DNA of 64,000 nt from Ilyobacter_A sp963675185 (GTDB lineage: Bacteria; Fusobacteriota; Fusobacteriia; Fusobacteriales; Fusobacteriaceae), in assembly GCA_963675185.2 (NCBI GenBank), contig CAXXOH010000003.1, positions 744,001-808,000 of the forward strand, written 5' to 3'. The notes beneath the pieces were generated by a model. It saw nothing but the letters and a program-made list of their open reading frames with translations. It made no database searches and was not told where the DNA came from. Numbering within the stretch: position 1 is the first letter of the stretch; every line of letters starts with the position of its first letter. Positions 50,354-60,815 of this stretch are shown here, in pieces. Made by a program: the position numbers and the translations under genes.

Positions 50354-53044
50354 TTATGCTCTCCCGCAACACTTTTTATATTTTTTCCCGCTTCCACAAG
50401 GACAAAGGTCGTTTCTACCTATTTTATGAGTACTCCTCTGCTTGCTGCTTTCATCTTCACTTTCGTCACCATGTGAGTAGACTACCCTTTCAGTAGGTTT
50501 TCTTTTTACCTCAAGTTCCTCCTCGGATCTTTCCCTAATTTTTATCTTGAACAGATAAGATGATACTTCCTGTTTTATAGTGGCAAGCATCTTGTTGTAC
50601 AGCTCACCGCTAAGCACTTTGTACTCAACTATGGGATCTTTTTGCCCGTAAGATCTGAGGTATATTCCTTCTTTCAGGGAATCCAGAGTTTTCAGGTTTT
50701 CTCTCCACCTTGCATCTACAACCTCAAGAAGTATGTACTTTTCAAGCCTTCTCATTATGTGGCTTGTAACCTCTTCCTCTTTAGCATTGTAAATATCAAT
50801 GAGTCTTCCACAAAGTTTGTCTGCATAGGCTTCCCTATTCATTGACAAGTATTCATTCTTATCGGCTATCTCGTGCCCATAAAGTTCCAATATCTTTTCT
50901 GCAAATCCATCTATATCCCAGTCCTCTTTCATTTCACCAACTAGATTTTCATAGGCCACATCATAGACAGTATCTCTTAGCATAGTTATAACCGTTTCTT
51001 TTAGGTTTTCCCTAGCAAGAGCCTCGTTTCTGCTTGAATACACTACCTCTCTTTGCTTATTCATTACGTCGTCAAACTCAAGTAGAGACTTTCTTATTCC
51101 AAAGTTTCTGGATTCTACTTTTTTCTGGGCATTTTCTATGGCTCTTGTTATAACCTTATGAGTTATAGGTTCTCCTTCAGGGAATCCAAGCCTGTCCATT
51201 ACGTTTGCTACCCTTTCAGAACCAAAAAGCCTCATGAGTTCGTCCTCCAAGGATAGATAAAACTCACTTGCACCAGGGTCACCCTGCCTTCCAGAACGCC
51301 CCCTTAGCTGGTTGTCTATACGCCTACTTTCATGCCTTTCAGTCCCCAGTATAAAGAGTCCTCCTAAATCAAGAACTTCACTTTTTTCGGCATCGCATTG
51401 GAATTTATATTTTTCAAGCATCTCTTTATAACCTTCGGCATCCCTGCTACCCAGCTCACCGATAGCCATAAATTCAGGGTTACCACCAAGCATTATATCT
51501 GTTCCCCTACCTGCCATGTTGGTAGCTATGGTTACAGCGCTCTTTCTTCCTGCCTGTGCCACTATTTCCGCCTCTTTAGCATGGTATTTTGCATTCAAGA
51601 CGTTATGCTTTACTCCCCTTCTTTTTAGATGTGTAGAAAGCATCTCCGAATTTGCAATAGATATAGTTCCTACGAGCACCGGCTGCCCTTTTTCATTTAG
51701 CTCAGTGATCCTGTCTAATATAGCGTTTACCTTTTCTGAATGGGTCTTATACACAAGATCTGGAAGATCCTCTCTTATCACAGGCTTATTTGTAGGTATC
51801 ACTATTACCTCTAACTTGTAGGTGTGTGCAAACTCCGTAGCCTCTGTTTCTGCAGTTCCTGTCATCCCGGAAAGTTTTTCGTACATTCTAAAGTAGTTTT
51901 GCAGGGTTATGCTTGCAAGTGTTTGATTCTCACCGGCTATATTTACGTTTTCCTTAGCCTCTATCGCTTGGTGCAGACCATCAGAATATCTTCTACCCTC
52001 CATGGCCCTTCCTGTAAACTCGTCTATTATTATTACTTCTCCCTCTCTAATTAGGTAATCTCTGTCCAGTTGGAAAAGTTCTTTTGCTTTTAATGCCTGG
52101 TTCAGGTAGTGGGTAAGCTCTATATTTTCAGGTGCATAAAGGTTCTCAATTTGGAGTGCACTTTCGACTTTCTTTATCCCCTTCTCGGTTAAGACGATTG
52201 TGCTAGCTTTTTCGTCTACCTCATAATCTCCCCATTTTTCGTCAGGGATCTCCCCAGATCTTTTCAGTTTAGGATCCTTTATCTTTTCAGTTTCATAACT
52301 TCTCACAAGCTGGCTTGCTACCTGGTAGAATATCTTGTACCATTTTGTAGTGTCCTCTGCTGGCCCTGAAATTATAAGAGGGGTCCTGGCCTCATCTATC
52401 AAAATAGAATCCACCTCATCCACTATACAGTAGTGTAACGCTTTCTGTACCTTGTCCTCTAAGCTTGTAACCATGTTGTCCCTTAGGTAGTCGAATCCGA
52501 ACTCACTGTTTGTACCGTAAACTATATCACACTCATACGCCTGCTTTCTCTCATCCATCGGCATATTGTTGTATATTACTCCAACTGTTAGGCCCAAAAA
52601 TCTATATACCCTACCCATTAGGTCGCTATCACGTTTTGCCAGGTAATCATTTACCGTCACCACGTGAACACCTTTTCCTGTTAAGGCGTTTAAATATACT
52701 GAGCAAGTAGCCACAAGGGTCTTCCCTTCACCGGTTTTCATTTCAGCTATTTTACCCTCGTGCAACACAACTCCACCTACAAGCTGCACGTCAAAGTGTC
52801 TCATGCCAAGGGTTCTCCTAGCCGCCTCTCTCACAACAGCAAAAGCTTCTACTAATATGTCATCGATGGCTTCTCCCTTTTCAATCCTTTGTCTGAACTC
52901 CACTGTTTTTTCCCTAAGCTGTTCATCCTTTAGCTTTTCAACATCGGGTTCAAGTTTGTTTATCTCATCTACAATTTTCATGATTCTTTTTATCTCTCTG
53001 TCGTTTCTAGTACCGAAAATCTTTTTCATAACTGTGTTGATCAT
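50354..53044 (-). CDS. secA: Preprotein translocase ATPase SecA
   Basis: 896 residues. Walker A AEMKTGEGKTLVATCSVY near residue 82, DEAD-like VDEVDSILIDEARTPLI near residue 208, second motor domain ATNMAGRGTDIMLGGNPE and QLRGRSGRQGDPG, and a C-terminal SEC-C zinc motif CPCGSGKKYKKCC for SecB/ribosome contact. Drives export through SecYEG. AGGAG lies eight bases before the ATG. Confidence 0.98.
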   Translation of the reverse strand: MINTVMKKIFGTRNDREIKRIMKIVDEINKLEPDVEKLKDEQLREKTVEFRQRIEKGEAIDDILVEAFAVVREAARRTLGMRHFDVQLVGGVVLHEGKIAEMKTGEGKTLVATCSVYLNALTGKGVHVVTVNDYLAKRDSDLMGRVYRFLGLTVGVIYNNMPMDERKQAYECDIVYGTNSEFGFDYLRDNMVTSLEDKVQKALHYCIVDEVDSILIDEARTPLIISGPAEDTTKWYKIFYQVASQLVRSYETEKIKDPKLKRSGEIPDEKWGDYEVDEKASTIVLTEKGIKKVESALQIENLYAPENIELTHYLNQALKAKELFQLDRDYLIREGEVIIIDEFTGRAMEGRRYSDGLHQAIEAKENVNIAGENQTLASITLQNYFRMYEKLSGMTGTAETEATEFAHTYKLEVIVIPTNKPVIREDLPDLVYKTHSEKVNAILDRITELNEKGQPVLVGTISIANSEMLSTHLKRRGVKHNVLNAKYHAKEAEIVAQAGRKSAVTIATNMAGRGTDIMLGGNPEFMAIGELGSRDAEGYKEMLEKYKFQCDAEKSEVLDLGGLFILGTERHESRRIDNQLRGRSGRQGDPGASEFYLSLEDELMRLFGSERVANVMDRLGFPEGEPITHKVITRAIENAQKKVESRNFGIRKSLLEFDDVMNKQREVVYSSRNEALARENLKETVITMLRDTVYDVAYENLVGEMKEDWDIDGFAEKILELYGHEIADKNEYLSMNREAYADKLCGRLIDIYNAKEEEVTSHIMRRLEKYILLEVVDARWRENLKTLDSLKEGIYLRSYGQKDPIVEYKVLSGELYNKMLATIKQEVSSYLFKIKIRERSEEELEVKRKPTERVVYSHGDESEDESSKQRSTHKIGRNDLCPCGSGKKYKKCCGRA

Positions 53045-53173
53045 TGATTAGTTCTCCTCTCGTTTCCTACTTTATCTAGCCTATACTATTTTATCACATA
53101 TAAACACGCCCAGTCAATTGATGCAACCAATCTTTTACCTTTAACACCCCCGCTTTTTTGACGCAAAAATTAC

Positions 53174-53196
53174 AAAAAGGGACTTAAGTCCCTTTA
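53174..53196 (-). terminator. ligA terminator
   Basis: AAAGGGACTT and AAGTCCCTTT form a 10-bp palindrome overlapping the ligA stop; TTTTTG follows on the minus strand. Confidence 0.82.
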
Positions 53197-55203
53197 AGAA
53201 ATCATATCCATAAACTCTTCCTCAGTCAATATGGTCACACTGCCTAGCTCCTGTGCCTTTTTTAACTTAGACCCAGCTTTTTCTCCAACTATTAGATAGT
53301 CCAGCTTTTTGTTTACTCCGCTCAGGTTTTCACCCCCAAGTTTTTCTATCAGCTCTTTTATCCCGCTCCTTGTATAATGATTCAATTTACCCGTAGCCAA
53401 GAAAGTTTTTCCTTGAAATTTTAGGCTATCTTCTCCTTTTGCCACTTCCTTAGCAGAAAAGTTTACTCCATAATTTTTTAGCCTCTCTATGGTAACCAGG
53501 TTTTCCTCATCCTTAAAAAACTGGCAGACTGACTGTGCCACCTTTTGTCCTACACCTTCTATCTCCAGCAGCTCCTCTTCCCCCATCTCCATGAGTAGGT
53601 CTATGTTCTTACTCTCATTTGCCAAGACGTTTGCCAGATACTTACCTACAAAAGGGATTCCCAAGGCATAAAGTGTCTTGGAGTACTCTCTTTTCTTGCT
53701 CTCTTCTATGGACTTCACCAGATTGTCTACACTCTTTTTCCCCATTTTATCCAAATTCTCCAGCTCTTCTCTATACAAATGGAGGTCATATACGTCTGCG
53801 ACATCCCTTAGTCTGCCTATCTCTATGAACCGCTCCACTATCTTGCTGCCTAGCCCATCTATGTTCATGGCATCCCTTGAAACAAAGTACTCTATCCTTC
53901 TCTGAAGCTTTGCCGGGCACCTTTCATTGAGACATTTAAGGGCGACCTCTCCAGACTTTCTCTCAAGGGTGCTGCCGCAAACCGGGCAGTTTTCGGGCTC
54001 TACTATCTCCCTCTCCTCTCCGGTCCTCGCCTCTTTTACCACCTTGACCACCTGCGGTATTATCTCGGCAGCTTTTTCTATAAACACTCTGTCTCCTATC
54101 CTTATATCCTTCCTTTTTATCTCGTCAAAATTATGAAGGCTTGCCCTTCTCACTACGCTCCCAGAGACTTCCACAGGCTCAAGTTCAGCCACAGGTGTCA
54201 CTGTGCCCATTCTGCCAACTTGGTAACTAACATCAAGAAGTGTTGTGCTTACCTGCTTTGCCGGAAACTTATAGGCTATTGCCCATCTCGGGCTCTTGGT
54301 GGTGTACCCCAAGCTTTCATACAATCCTATCTCGTCCACCTTTATAACCATCCCGTCGGTCTCGTAGTCTAAATTTCCCCTGTGGCTCTCCCAGTACCCT
54401 ATTCTTGCCTCAAGCTCTTCTATGCTTCCGCACACATCGTAGATGCCGGTGGTCTTAAACCCCAAGTTTTCTATATACTTCAGGCTCTCATTGTGCCTAT
54501 GTATCCCGTGTTTTTCGCTGTCTGCCAGGTAGTAAAAATAACAATCCAAGTTTCTACTCTTCACGATTTCAGGATCCAGCTGCCTGAGGGTGCCACTGGC
54601 GGCATTTCTAGGGTTTGCAAACGGCTCTTCACCATTTTCCTCCCTCTGCTGGTTTAGTTTGATGAATTCACTTAGCGGGAGGACTATCTCGCCCCTTACC
54701 TCTAGATCCACTTCCTCCCTAAGAAATTTAGGTATACTCTCTATTTGCATTATGTTTTCTGTTACATCTTCCCCCACTACTCCATCTCCACGGGTGAGCC
54801 CCTGTACCAGGGCGCCGCTCTCATAGTGAAGGCTGATGCTAAGTCCATCCAGTTTCAACTCCAGAACATAGTCCACATTTTCATCTGACTTCAATATTTT
54901 TTTTACCCTGGAGTTAAAATCCTCCACATCCTTTATATTATAGGTATTTGAAAGGCTAAGCATCGGTTTTTTATGGGCTACTTTTGTAAACTTACTGTCC
55001 TTCAGGCTAGAGCCAACAATTTGACTTGGAGAGCTGGCATCCTTAAGCTCTGGGTACCTCTCTTCGTATTCCTCCAACTCCTGCACCAGCTTGTCATATT
55101 CATAATCCGATATTATGCTGTTATTTTTAGCATAGTAAAAATAATTGTACCTTTCTATCCTCTTTCTTAGTTCTCTTACTCTCTCTATAATATTTTCGTC
55201 CAA
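53194..55203 (-). CDS. ligA: NAD-dependent DNA ligase
   Basis: 669 residues, the usual LigA length. The active-site lysine is in VLELKLDGLSISL (KxDG) near residue 114. Next come the OB fold, a four-cysteine zinc finger (CPVCGSTLERKSG and CLNERCPAKL), helix-hairpin-helix repeats, and a C-terminal BRCT domain (GKTFLATGKLNHYTRSG). The start is TTG at 55203 with AGGAGG seven bases before and no better in-frame ATG. Seals nicks in replication and repair. Confidence 0.97.
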   Translation of the reverse strand: MDENIIERVRELRKRIERYNYFYYAKNNSIISDYEYDKLVQELEEYEERYPELKDASSPSQIVGSSLKDSKFTKVAHKKPMLSLSNTYNIKDVEDFNSRVKKILKSDENVDYVLELKLDGLSISLHYESGALVQGLTRGDGVVGEDVTENIMQIESIPKFLREEVDLEVRGEIVLPLSEFIKLNQQREENGEEPFANPRNAASGTLRQLDPEIVKSRNLDCYFYYLADSEKHGIHRHNESLKYIENLGFKTTGIYDVCGSIEELEARIGYWESHRGNLDYETDGMVIKVDEIGLYESLGYTTKSPRWAIAYKFPAKQVSTTLLDVSYQVGRMGTVTPVAELEPVEVSGSVVRRASLHNFDEIKRKDIRIGDRVFIEKAAEIIPQVVKVVKEARTGEEREIVEPENCPVCGSTLERKSGEVALKCLNERCPAKLQRRIEYFVSRDAMNIDGLGSKIVERFIEIGRLRDVADVYDLHLYREELENLDKMGKKSVDNLVKSIEESKKREYSKTLYALGIPFVGKYLANVLANESKNIDLLMEMGEEELLEIEGVGQKVAQSVCQFFKDEENLVTIERLKNYGVNFSAKEVAKGEDSLKFQGKTFLATGKLNHYTRSGIKELIEKLGGENLSGVNKKLDYLIVGEKAGSKLKKAQELGSVTILTEEEFMDMIS

Positions 55204-55670
55204 GTTTCAACCTCCTAATCTTTATTTCCAAAATGTATTATACCACATATATTTTGAGAATATAAAACCATTAATTAGCCTAATTTGCTACCTGGATTTA
55301 AATTATTGAATTGATCTAAATTTATAGAGATCAAAACTATCTGTTTTTGTCACGAATTTACACTAATAAAAAATCAAATAAACTGATATTTTGTACACAT
55401 AGCTGCACGGAGTAAAATAGAGAGTTCCTCAGAGGAGTCAAGGCAGCTAATAGATGACAGAGTACAGATAATAACTAAAAAGGAATTAAAGGTTTTCTCC
55501 GTGCGCCTTATGTTTTAAATCTCTGTGAAGCTCTGTGTCTAAAGAAGGTTTTCGAATAAATTCAATGATTCACCGATAATCTTAGGTGACAACTTGAATT
55601 AAGTTATTGAATTTTTTTAAGAAAATATCACTTATATCCTCCCAAAATATCCCTATTAAGATTTCTACAA
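55204..55670. other. Non-coding gap with a diverged repeat
   Basis: No gene in ~470 bp. From about 55343 (TTTTTGTCACGAATTTACAC) to 55550 (CTCTGTGAAGCTCTGTGTCT) it shares diverged blocks with the MITE-like repeats at 41509 and 63087, but the right inverted end is not found. Confidence 0.5.
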
Positions 55671-55721
55671 TCCAATAAAGAAAGACAGGACTTGCCGGAA
55701 AGTCCTGTCTTTCTTTATTGG
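55671..55721 (-). terminator. rsgA terminator, 23-bp perfect stem
   Basis: The 23 bases from 55671 (TCCAATAAAGAAAGACAGG...) are exactly complementary to 55699-55721 across a five-base loop. It lies 22 bases after the rsgA stop. The U-rich part is inside the stem, so it may also serve as a stability hairpin. Confidence 0.78.
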
Positions 55722-55743
55722 ATTATTTTTAAAAACTTATCTC

Positions 55744-56718
55744 CTACACACCTCTATTTTTTATCTTTTTCCTCTCGTTAAGGCTCCCCATCATATTTTT
55801 TATTTTTTCCTTTTCCATACGGCGGTGCCCCATCACTCTTTTATTTTCTATAATTTTTAGCTCTTTTTGAAGTTTTTTGTAATTTTCAAGTCTTTTCCTT
55901 GATATTTTTCCTGTTTCAACAGCCTGTCTTACAGCACATCCTGGCTCATTCTCATGTGCGCAATCCCTAAAATGGCACCGGATTGCCAGCTCCTCTATGT
56001 CTTGGAAACTATTTCCAAGATCAGCTTCCCATATTTGAAGCTCCCTCATGCCGGGCGTATCTATTATGACCCCCCTATCTAAAAAAAACATCTCTCTGGT
56101 AGTGGTGGCGTGCTTGCCTCTGTCATCTTTCTCCCTTATTTCCTTGGTGTACTGCATATCTTTGCCTAATAATTTGTTTATAAGCGTAGACTTACCTACT
56201 CCAGAAGAACCTACAAGAGCTATGGTATTTTCGCTTTTAAAATATTGCCTCAGCTCTTCTATCGTTTCATTTTCAAATATGTTAACTACATGGATCGGTG
56301 CTCCAAAAGCTATCCCTTCTAGCTCCAAAACCTTCTTCTGTATCTCTTCGCCTATATCCGATTTGGTCAATACAAATACAGGCATGGCGCCGCTTTCATA
56401 AACAATGCTTAGATACCTTTCAAGCCTTGAGAGGTTAAATTCTTTGTTTAGGGAGGTAACTATGAAAATATAGTCAATGTTTGCAGCCACCACCTGCTCC
56501 ACTACCTCTTTTCCAGCTACTTTTCTGGAAAGCTTTGTTTTCCTCTCTAAGATATCTACTATCGCTTCTTTTTTGTCGTCGAGCACTACCCAATCCCCTA
56601 CAACCGGAAACATATTATTATATCTCATTTTTCCCGTTATCTCTAAAATTAATCTCTCTTCCCCTATATATACTTTATACTTATTTCTAAAAACTGATGC
56701 TACCCTTGCTAAATTCAT
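55744..56718 (-). CDS. rsgA: Ribosome small-subunit GTPase RsgA
   Basis: 324 residues from the ATG at 56718 (GGAGG upstream). Circularly permuted GTPase: OB fold first, then G4 FVLTKSD, G1 ALVGSSGVGKSTLINKLLG and G3 DTPGMREL, followed by the zinc-binding C-terminal CHFRDCAHENEPGC. Acts in late 30S ribosome maturation. A basic C-terminal tail (RRMEKEKIKNMMGSLNERKK) follows. Confidence 0.96.
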   Translation of the reverse strand: MNLARVASVFRNKYKVYIGEERLILEITGKMRYNNMFPVVGDWVVLDDKKEAIVDILERKTKLSRKVAGKEVVEQVVAANIDYIFIVTSLNKEFNLSRLERYLSIVYESGAMPVFVLTKSDIGEEIQKKVLELEGIAFGAPIHVVNIFENETIEELRQYFKSENTIALVGSSGVGKSTLINKLLGKDMQYTKEIREKDDRGKHATTTREMFFLDRGVIIDTPGMRELQIWEADLGNSFQDIEELAIRCHFRDCAHENEPGCAVRQAVETGKISRKRLENYKKLQKELKIIENKRVMGHRRMEKEKIKNMMGSLNERKKIKNRGV

Positions 56719-56899
56719 TTTTACCTCCAATATATTTTTTTAGTCTAACTGGAGGGTTAAGTTCTATGAATTAAACTTTTTTACACCTCCGAAAACTATG
56801 AAAAACAAACATCAACATCACTCCTTTCAAATAATAATCTACAGAATCTAATTTTATATATAAATATTTAGCTAGAAAAGTCTTTTGTATTAAGTACGG

Positions 56900-58819
56900 C
56901 TAAACTATATCTTTTCCCCGTTTTGTGTATTTTGTGTGCAATAGGTGGTGGCTTTTACCGGCACAAGGGCCGTCAGGCAAGAACTTGTCATAAATTTCAG
57001 CAATAGCCGGGTTTTGATAAGATTTCCTGATTTTTGCACTTCTGTCTTCGTCGTATATAGCCTTCGCTCTCTTCTTTCTTATCTCAGCATTGGTCGGTAT
57101 AGGTTGTCCACCTCCGCCTAGGCAACCTCCAGGACAGGCCATGAACTCTATGAAATGGCATTCGCTGAATTCTCCGCCGTTTTTTATATTCTCAAGCACC
57201 CTCTTTGCATTGGATGTCCCATGGCACACAGCTACCTTTAGTGTTGCACCCTCTAAAAATTTCAGGTCACCAAACTGCTTTCTCAATAGTTCAGGCACGT
57301 CATCCCTTACCTTTTCTATCTTTAACTCCCCGTACTTTATCTCCTCAAACCCCCTCACTACCTTCACTTCACCCTTTTCAAATACAGATTCTATCTCCTC
57401 TCCGGTGGCCAACTCGTACAAGGTCCTTATGGCTGATTCCATAACTCCGCCTGTTGCACCAAAAATAACCCCAGAGCCGCTGCCACCGCCGAAAGGGTCG
57501 TCAAAACCGCTTTTATCGAGTTTCGGAAGCTCTATCCCTATCTCCTTAAACATTTTGGCCATCTCCCTGGTGGTTATACCATAGTCCACATCTTGATACC
57601 CGGATTGGCACATCTCCGGTCTGTTGGCTTCAAATTTTTTAGCAGTACACGGCATAAGTGCCACTGTGACTATGTCCTTCGGGTCCACCCCGTACTTTTC
57701 TGCGTAATATGTCTTTATAATTGTCCCAAACATCTGCTGTGGACTTTTAGCGCTGGACAAGTTCTCCAGCATCTCCGGGTAAAAATGCTCTATATACTTT
57801 ACCCACCCGGGGGAACACGAGGTGAAAACAGGCAAATGCGACTTGCCCCCACCCAAGGCATCTTTTATCCTCAGCAAAAGTTCTGTACCCTCCTCTATTA
57901 TGGTAAGGTCAGCTGCAAAAGTGGTGTCAAAAACCTTGTCGAAACCGCAATATTTTAAAGCGGTGTTCATCTCAAGTGTAAGGGGGGTCCCAGGTTCTAG
58001 TCCAAACTCCTCTCCTATTCCAGCCCTTGGAGCCGGAGCAGTCTGGATGACCACGTGTTTTTTCGGGTTCTCTATTGCCTTCCATACCTCTCCTGTATCA
58101 TCTTTTTCGTGCAATGCACCTGTAGGGCACCTGTTTACGCACTGGCCGCAGTTTATGCATATTATCTCGCTCATGGGTTTCCCGCCAAATGTGGCCACTT
58201 TAGATTCTACTCCCCTGTTGTTAACGGTGTATACCCCTACCTCCTGCAGGTCTATGCAGCTTCTAACACATCTCCTACACAGTATACATTTGTCCATATC
58301 CCTCACTATGGAGTGGCTGGACTGGTCCACCCCGTGCTTTCTCTCGTTTGGGTGTCCAAAGCTGTATTCGGTTATCCCATACTCCATAGCGAGCTGCTGA
58401 AGCTCGCAGTTGTTGTTTCTAATGCAGGAGTAGCACTCCCCTACATGACTGCTGAGCAAGAGATCCAAAACATTTCTCCTTGCACGTCTTATATTTGGCG
58501 TATGAGTTTTTACACGTATGGGAGATTGAATAGAATACGAGCAGGCTGCCTCTAGGTTGTTACTCCCCTCAACCTCCACAACACATATCCTGCATATCCC
58601 TGCCACGCAAAGGTCCTCGTGGTAACAAAGTGTGGGAATCTTTATCCCGATGCTCTTCGCTGCATCAAGTATTGTGGTTCCCTTGTTCACCTCCAGCTTT
58701 TTCCCGTCTATCTCTACCTCTATGGGTTCAAGTTTGCACTCTGGCTCCTGCCCCTCGCAAGCTTCCCTGAGTTTTTCCGTTTTTGGCGCCCTACACGAGT
58801 CCGAACTACACGGTTTCAT
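56900..58819 (-). CDS. [FeFe] hydrogenase catalytic subunit (HndD/HydA type)
   Basis: 639 residues from the ATG at 58819 (AAAGGAGG six bases before). Order: N-terminal [2Fe-2S] domain (CYHEDLCVAGICRICVVE), His-Cys3 [4Fe-4S] site (HVGECYSCIRNNNC), 2[4Fe-4S] ferredoxin domain (CILCRRCVRSC, CINCGQCVNRCPTG), then the H-cluster domain with FTSCSPGWVKY, MPCTAKKFEANRP and FMACPGGCLGGGGQP, and a small-subunit-like tail. All H-cluster cysteines are present. Makes or uses H2 with electrons from NADH (and probably ferredoxin) through the partner at 58806-60524, whose gene overlaps by 14 bp. Confidence 0.96.
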   Translation of the reverse strand: MKPCSSDSCRAPKTEKLREACEGQEPECKLEPIEVEIDGKKLEVNKGTTILDAAKSIGIKIPTLCYHEDLCVAGICRICVVEVEGSNNLEAACSYSIQSPIRVKTHTPNIRRARRNVLDLLLSSHVGECYSCIRNNNCELQQLAMEYGITEYSFGHPNERKHGVDQSSHSIVRDMDKCILCRRCVRSCIDLQEVGVYTVNNRGVESKVATFGGKPMSEIICINCGQCVNRCPTGALHEKDDTGEVWKAIENPKKHVVIQTAPAPRAGIGEEFGLEPGTPLTLEMNTALKYCGFDKVFDTTFAADLTIIEEGTELLLRIKDALGGGKSHLPVFTSCSPGWVKYIEHFYPEMLENLSSAKSPQQMFGTIIKTYYAEKYGVDPKDIVTVALMPCTAKKFEANRPEMCQSGYQDVDYGITTREMAKMFKEIGIELPKLDKSGFDDPFGGGSGSGVIFGATGGVMESAIRTLYELATGEEIESVFEKGEVKVVRGFEEIKYGELKIEKVRDDVPELLRKQFGDLKFLEGATLKVAVCHGTSNAKRVLENIKNGGEFSECHFIEFMACPGGCLGGGGQPIPTNAEIRKKRAKAIYDEDRSAKIRKSYQNPAIAEIYDKFLPDGPCAGKSHHLLHTKYTKRGKDIV

Positions 58820-60524
58820 ATGATCCCTCCTTTGGCAAACGTCCAAGCACCTCATCCTGGAAGTTATTTACAATAGATAAAAATGCCTTCATGCTAAGCT
58901 GCCCCAGCCCGCACTTGGATGCTGTCTCTACAGTTTTTGCCAGTTCCTTAAGTTTATTAAGGTAGGCAATGGAGCATTTCCCCTGTTTTAAAATTTTTAT
59001 CCCTTCTAGTATCTTTGTGGTGCCCTCTCTGCAAGGAGTGCATTGACCGCAGGATTCGTCCACGAAAAACTCCATGAAGTTCTGGGCGATATCCAGCATG
59101 TCCCTTTTATCGTTAAAAATTATTATAGAGCCCCCTGTGGGTATAGCTTCATATGCTATTATCTTATCGAAATCCCTGCTTGGTATGCACACTCCGGCTG
59201 CCCCGCCTACCTGTACAGCCTTTGCATCATGACATCCAACCTCTTTCATGAGCTGTGCTATGGTTATTCCGAAGGGCAGCTCATATATTCCGGCTTTTTC
59301 TATGTCGCCTGATACACTAAAGAACTTTGTTCCCGTAGACCTTGAGGTACCGTATTCCTTGAAGAATTCCACTCCTTTTTCGCATATAAGGGTCACGTTT
59401 AAAAATGTCTCAACATTGTTTACTATTGTGGGATTGTTCATAAACCCCGTGTCCACAGGATAAGGGGGTCTGTTTCTAGGCTCGCCCCTTTTCCCTTCGA
59501 GTGATTCTATAAGGGCGGTTTCTTCTCCGCATATATACGCTCCGGCTCCCATCCTTATATCTATCTCAAAATCAAACCCTTCCATTCCACCTATTTTGTC
59601 TCCAAGTAGCCCTTTTTCTTTCCTACCAATTATCGCATCTTCTATCATATCTTTAAGGTATGAGTATTCTCCCCTTAAGTATATATATCCCTTATTTGCT
59701 CCTATGCACCTGGCAGCTATTGTCATACCCTCTATGACCCTATGCACTTCCGTGTGCAGTATATACCGGTCTTTAAAAGTCCCGGGCTCCCCTTCGTCTG
59801 CATTGCATATAACAAACTTTTGAGGACTTTCCTCCTTTGCGGCCAGTTTCCACTTAAGTCCGGTGGAAAATCCGGCTCCGCCCCTTCCACGCAGCTCGGA
59901 TTTTTCTATCATTTCCAAAATCTCCTCGGAAGTTTTCCCCAGAGAATCCACTATTACCTTTCCAGGATAAAATTCTTCTGTCAATAGGGGCCCTTTCTTA
60001 ACTACGTTGGAAACTATGGTGGTATTAAACTCCTGGTTTAAGGCTCCCCTCCTGCAGCTGTCTATTATGGCCGGCACATGTGCTGGCTTTACCTTTGGTA
60101 TGAGGCAGCCATCCACCATGATGGCAGGCCCTTGGTCGCACATTCCCAGGCAATTGCAGTACTCCAATGTAAACATACCATCGCTTGTTGTCTCCCCAAA
60201 CTTTATCCCCAGCTCATTTTCAAATTGTTTTGCTATCCTCTCTTTCCCCTTTAGCTCACAAGATATTGTTCTGCATAGTCTCACTATATACTTACCGTAT
60301 TTCCCCTCGGTTTTTAAAAAGCTATAAAAACTAGCAGTACCTTGAATTTCAGCCGGGTGTACGTTATAGGCGTGCGCCACCTCTTGAAGTACAACCTGGG
60401 ATAACCCCCTGTACTCCTCTTGCAAATCTATCAAAGTCTGAAGTATCGCCGAATTATTGCCACCGTATTTTTCCTTCAACCGAAATATTTTACTGTGCAA
60501 ATCTTCTAATTCAATCTTTTTCAT
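58806..60524 (-). CDS. NADH-binding hydrogenase subunit, NuoE-NuoF fusion
   Basis: 572 residues from the ATG at 60524 (AGGGG upstream). Residues ~1-160 form a NuoE/HndA-type thioredoxin-like [2Fe-2S] domain (LCRTISCELKG and EYCNCLGMCDQGP). The rest is NuoF/HndC-type: LRGRGGAGFSTGLKWKLA (NADH loop), CNADEGEPGTFKDRYILH (FMN) and the [4Fe-4S] motif ESCGQCTPCREGT. In most hydrogenase operons these are two proteins; here they are one chain. The C-terminal ferredoxin domain of many HydB proteins is absent. It feeds the catalytic subunit encoded next. Confidence 0.93.
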   Translation of the reverse strand: MKKIELEDLHSKIFRLKEKYGGNNSAILQTLIDLQEEYRGLSQVVLQEVAHAYNVHPAEIQGTASFYSFLKTEGKYGKYIVRLCRTISCELKGKERIAKQFENELGIKFGETTSDGMFTLEYCNCLGMCDQGPAIMVDGCLIPKVKPAHVPAIIDSCRRGALNQEFNTTIVSNVVKKGPLLTEEFYPGKVIVDSLGKTSEEILEMIEKSELRGRGGAGFSTGLKWKLAAKEESPQKFVICNADEGEPGTFKDRYILHTEVHRVIEGMTIAARCIGANKGYIYLRGEYSYLKDMIEDAIIGRKEKGLLGDKIGGMEGFDFEIDIRMGAGAYICGEETALIESLEGKRGEPRNRPPYPVDTGFMNNPTIVNNVETFLNVTLICEKGVEFFKEYGTSRSTGTKFFSVSGDIEKAGIYELPFGITIAQLMKEVGCHDAKAVQVGGAAGVCIPSRDFDKIIAYEAIPTGGSIIIFNDKRDMLDIAQNFMEFFVDESCGQCTPCREGTTKILEGIKILKQGKCSIAYLNKLKELAKTVETASKCGLGQLSMKAFLSIVNNFQDEVLGRLPKEGSYETV

Positions 60525-60731
60525 TCCCCTACCCCTCTCTTGAATAGTCGTCTTTTTAATTTTTAGCAAGATCTTATGAAATTCCTTTTTTATATACAAA
60601 TTCCTTGCATATAAGCTTTTATAAAGAGTTGCCGGTTCCTCCATACTGACTCCAGATTAAAAAACACTGCATGCCGAATGGCAATAAGCCCGTTATAAAA
60701 AACTTAACTTTTGAAAAAACTTATGATATAC

Positions 60732-60759
60732 TTGAATTCAATTTTAGATCTAATATGAT
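60732..60759 (+). promoter_or_regulatory. Possible promoter of the pyrophosphatase gene
   Basis: TTGAAT (60732-60737), 16-base spacer, TATGAT (60754-60759), ~56 bp before the start codon in the divergent gap. Moderate match only. Confidence 0.45.
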
Positions 60760-60815
60760 AATGTAAATCAATTAAAAAATTAATCATACAACATATCTTG
60801 TTTTAGGAGGAGAAA

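Noticed and set aside
57090..58555. Long plus-strand frames opposite the hydrogenase gene (up to 192 codons)
   Set aside because: Antisense shadows of a GC-richer, strongly conserved gene; low-complexity Ser/Pro/His-rich translations with no domain.
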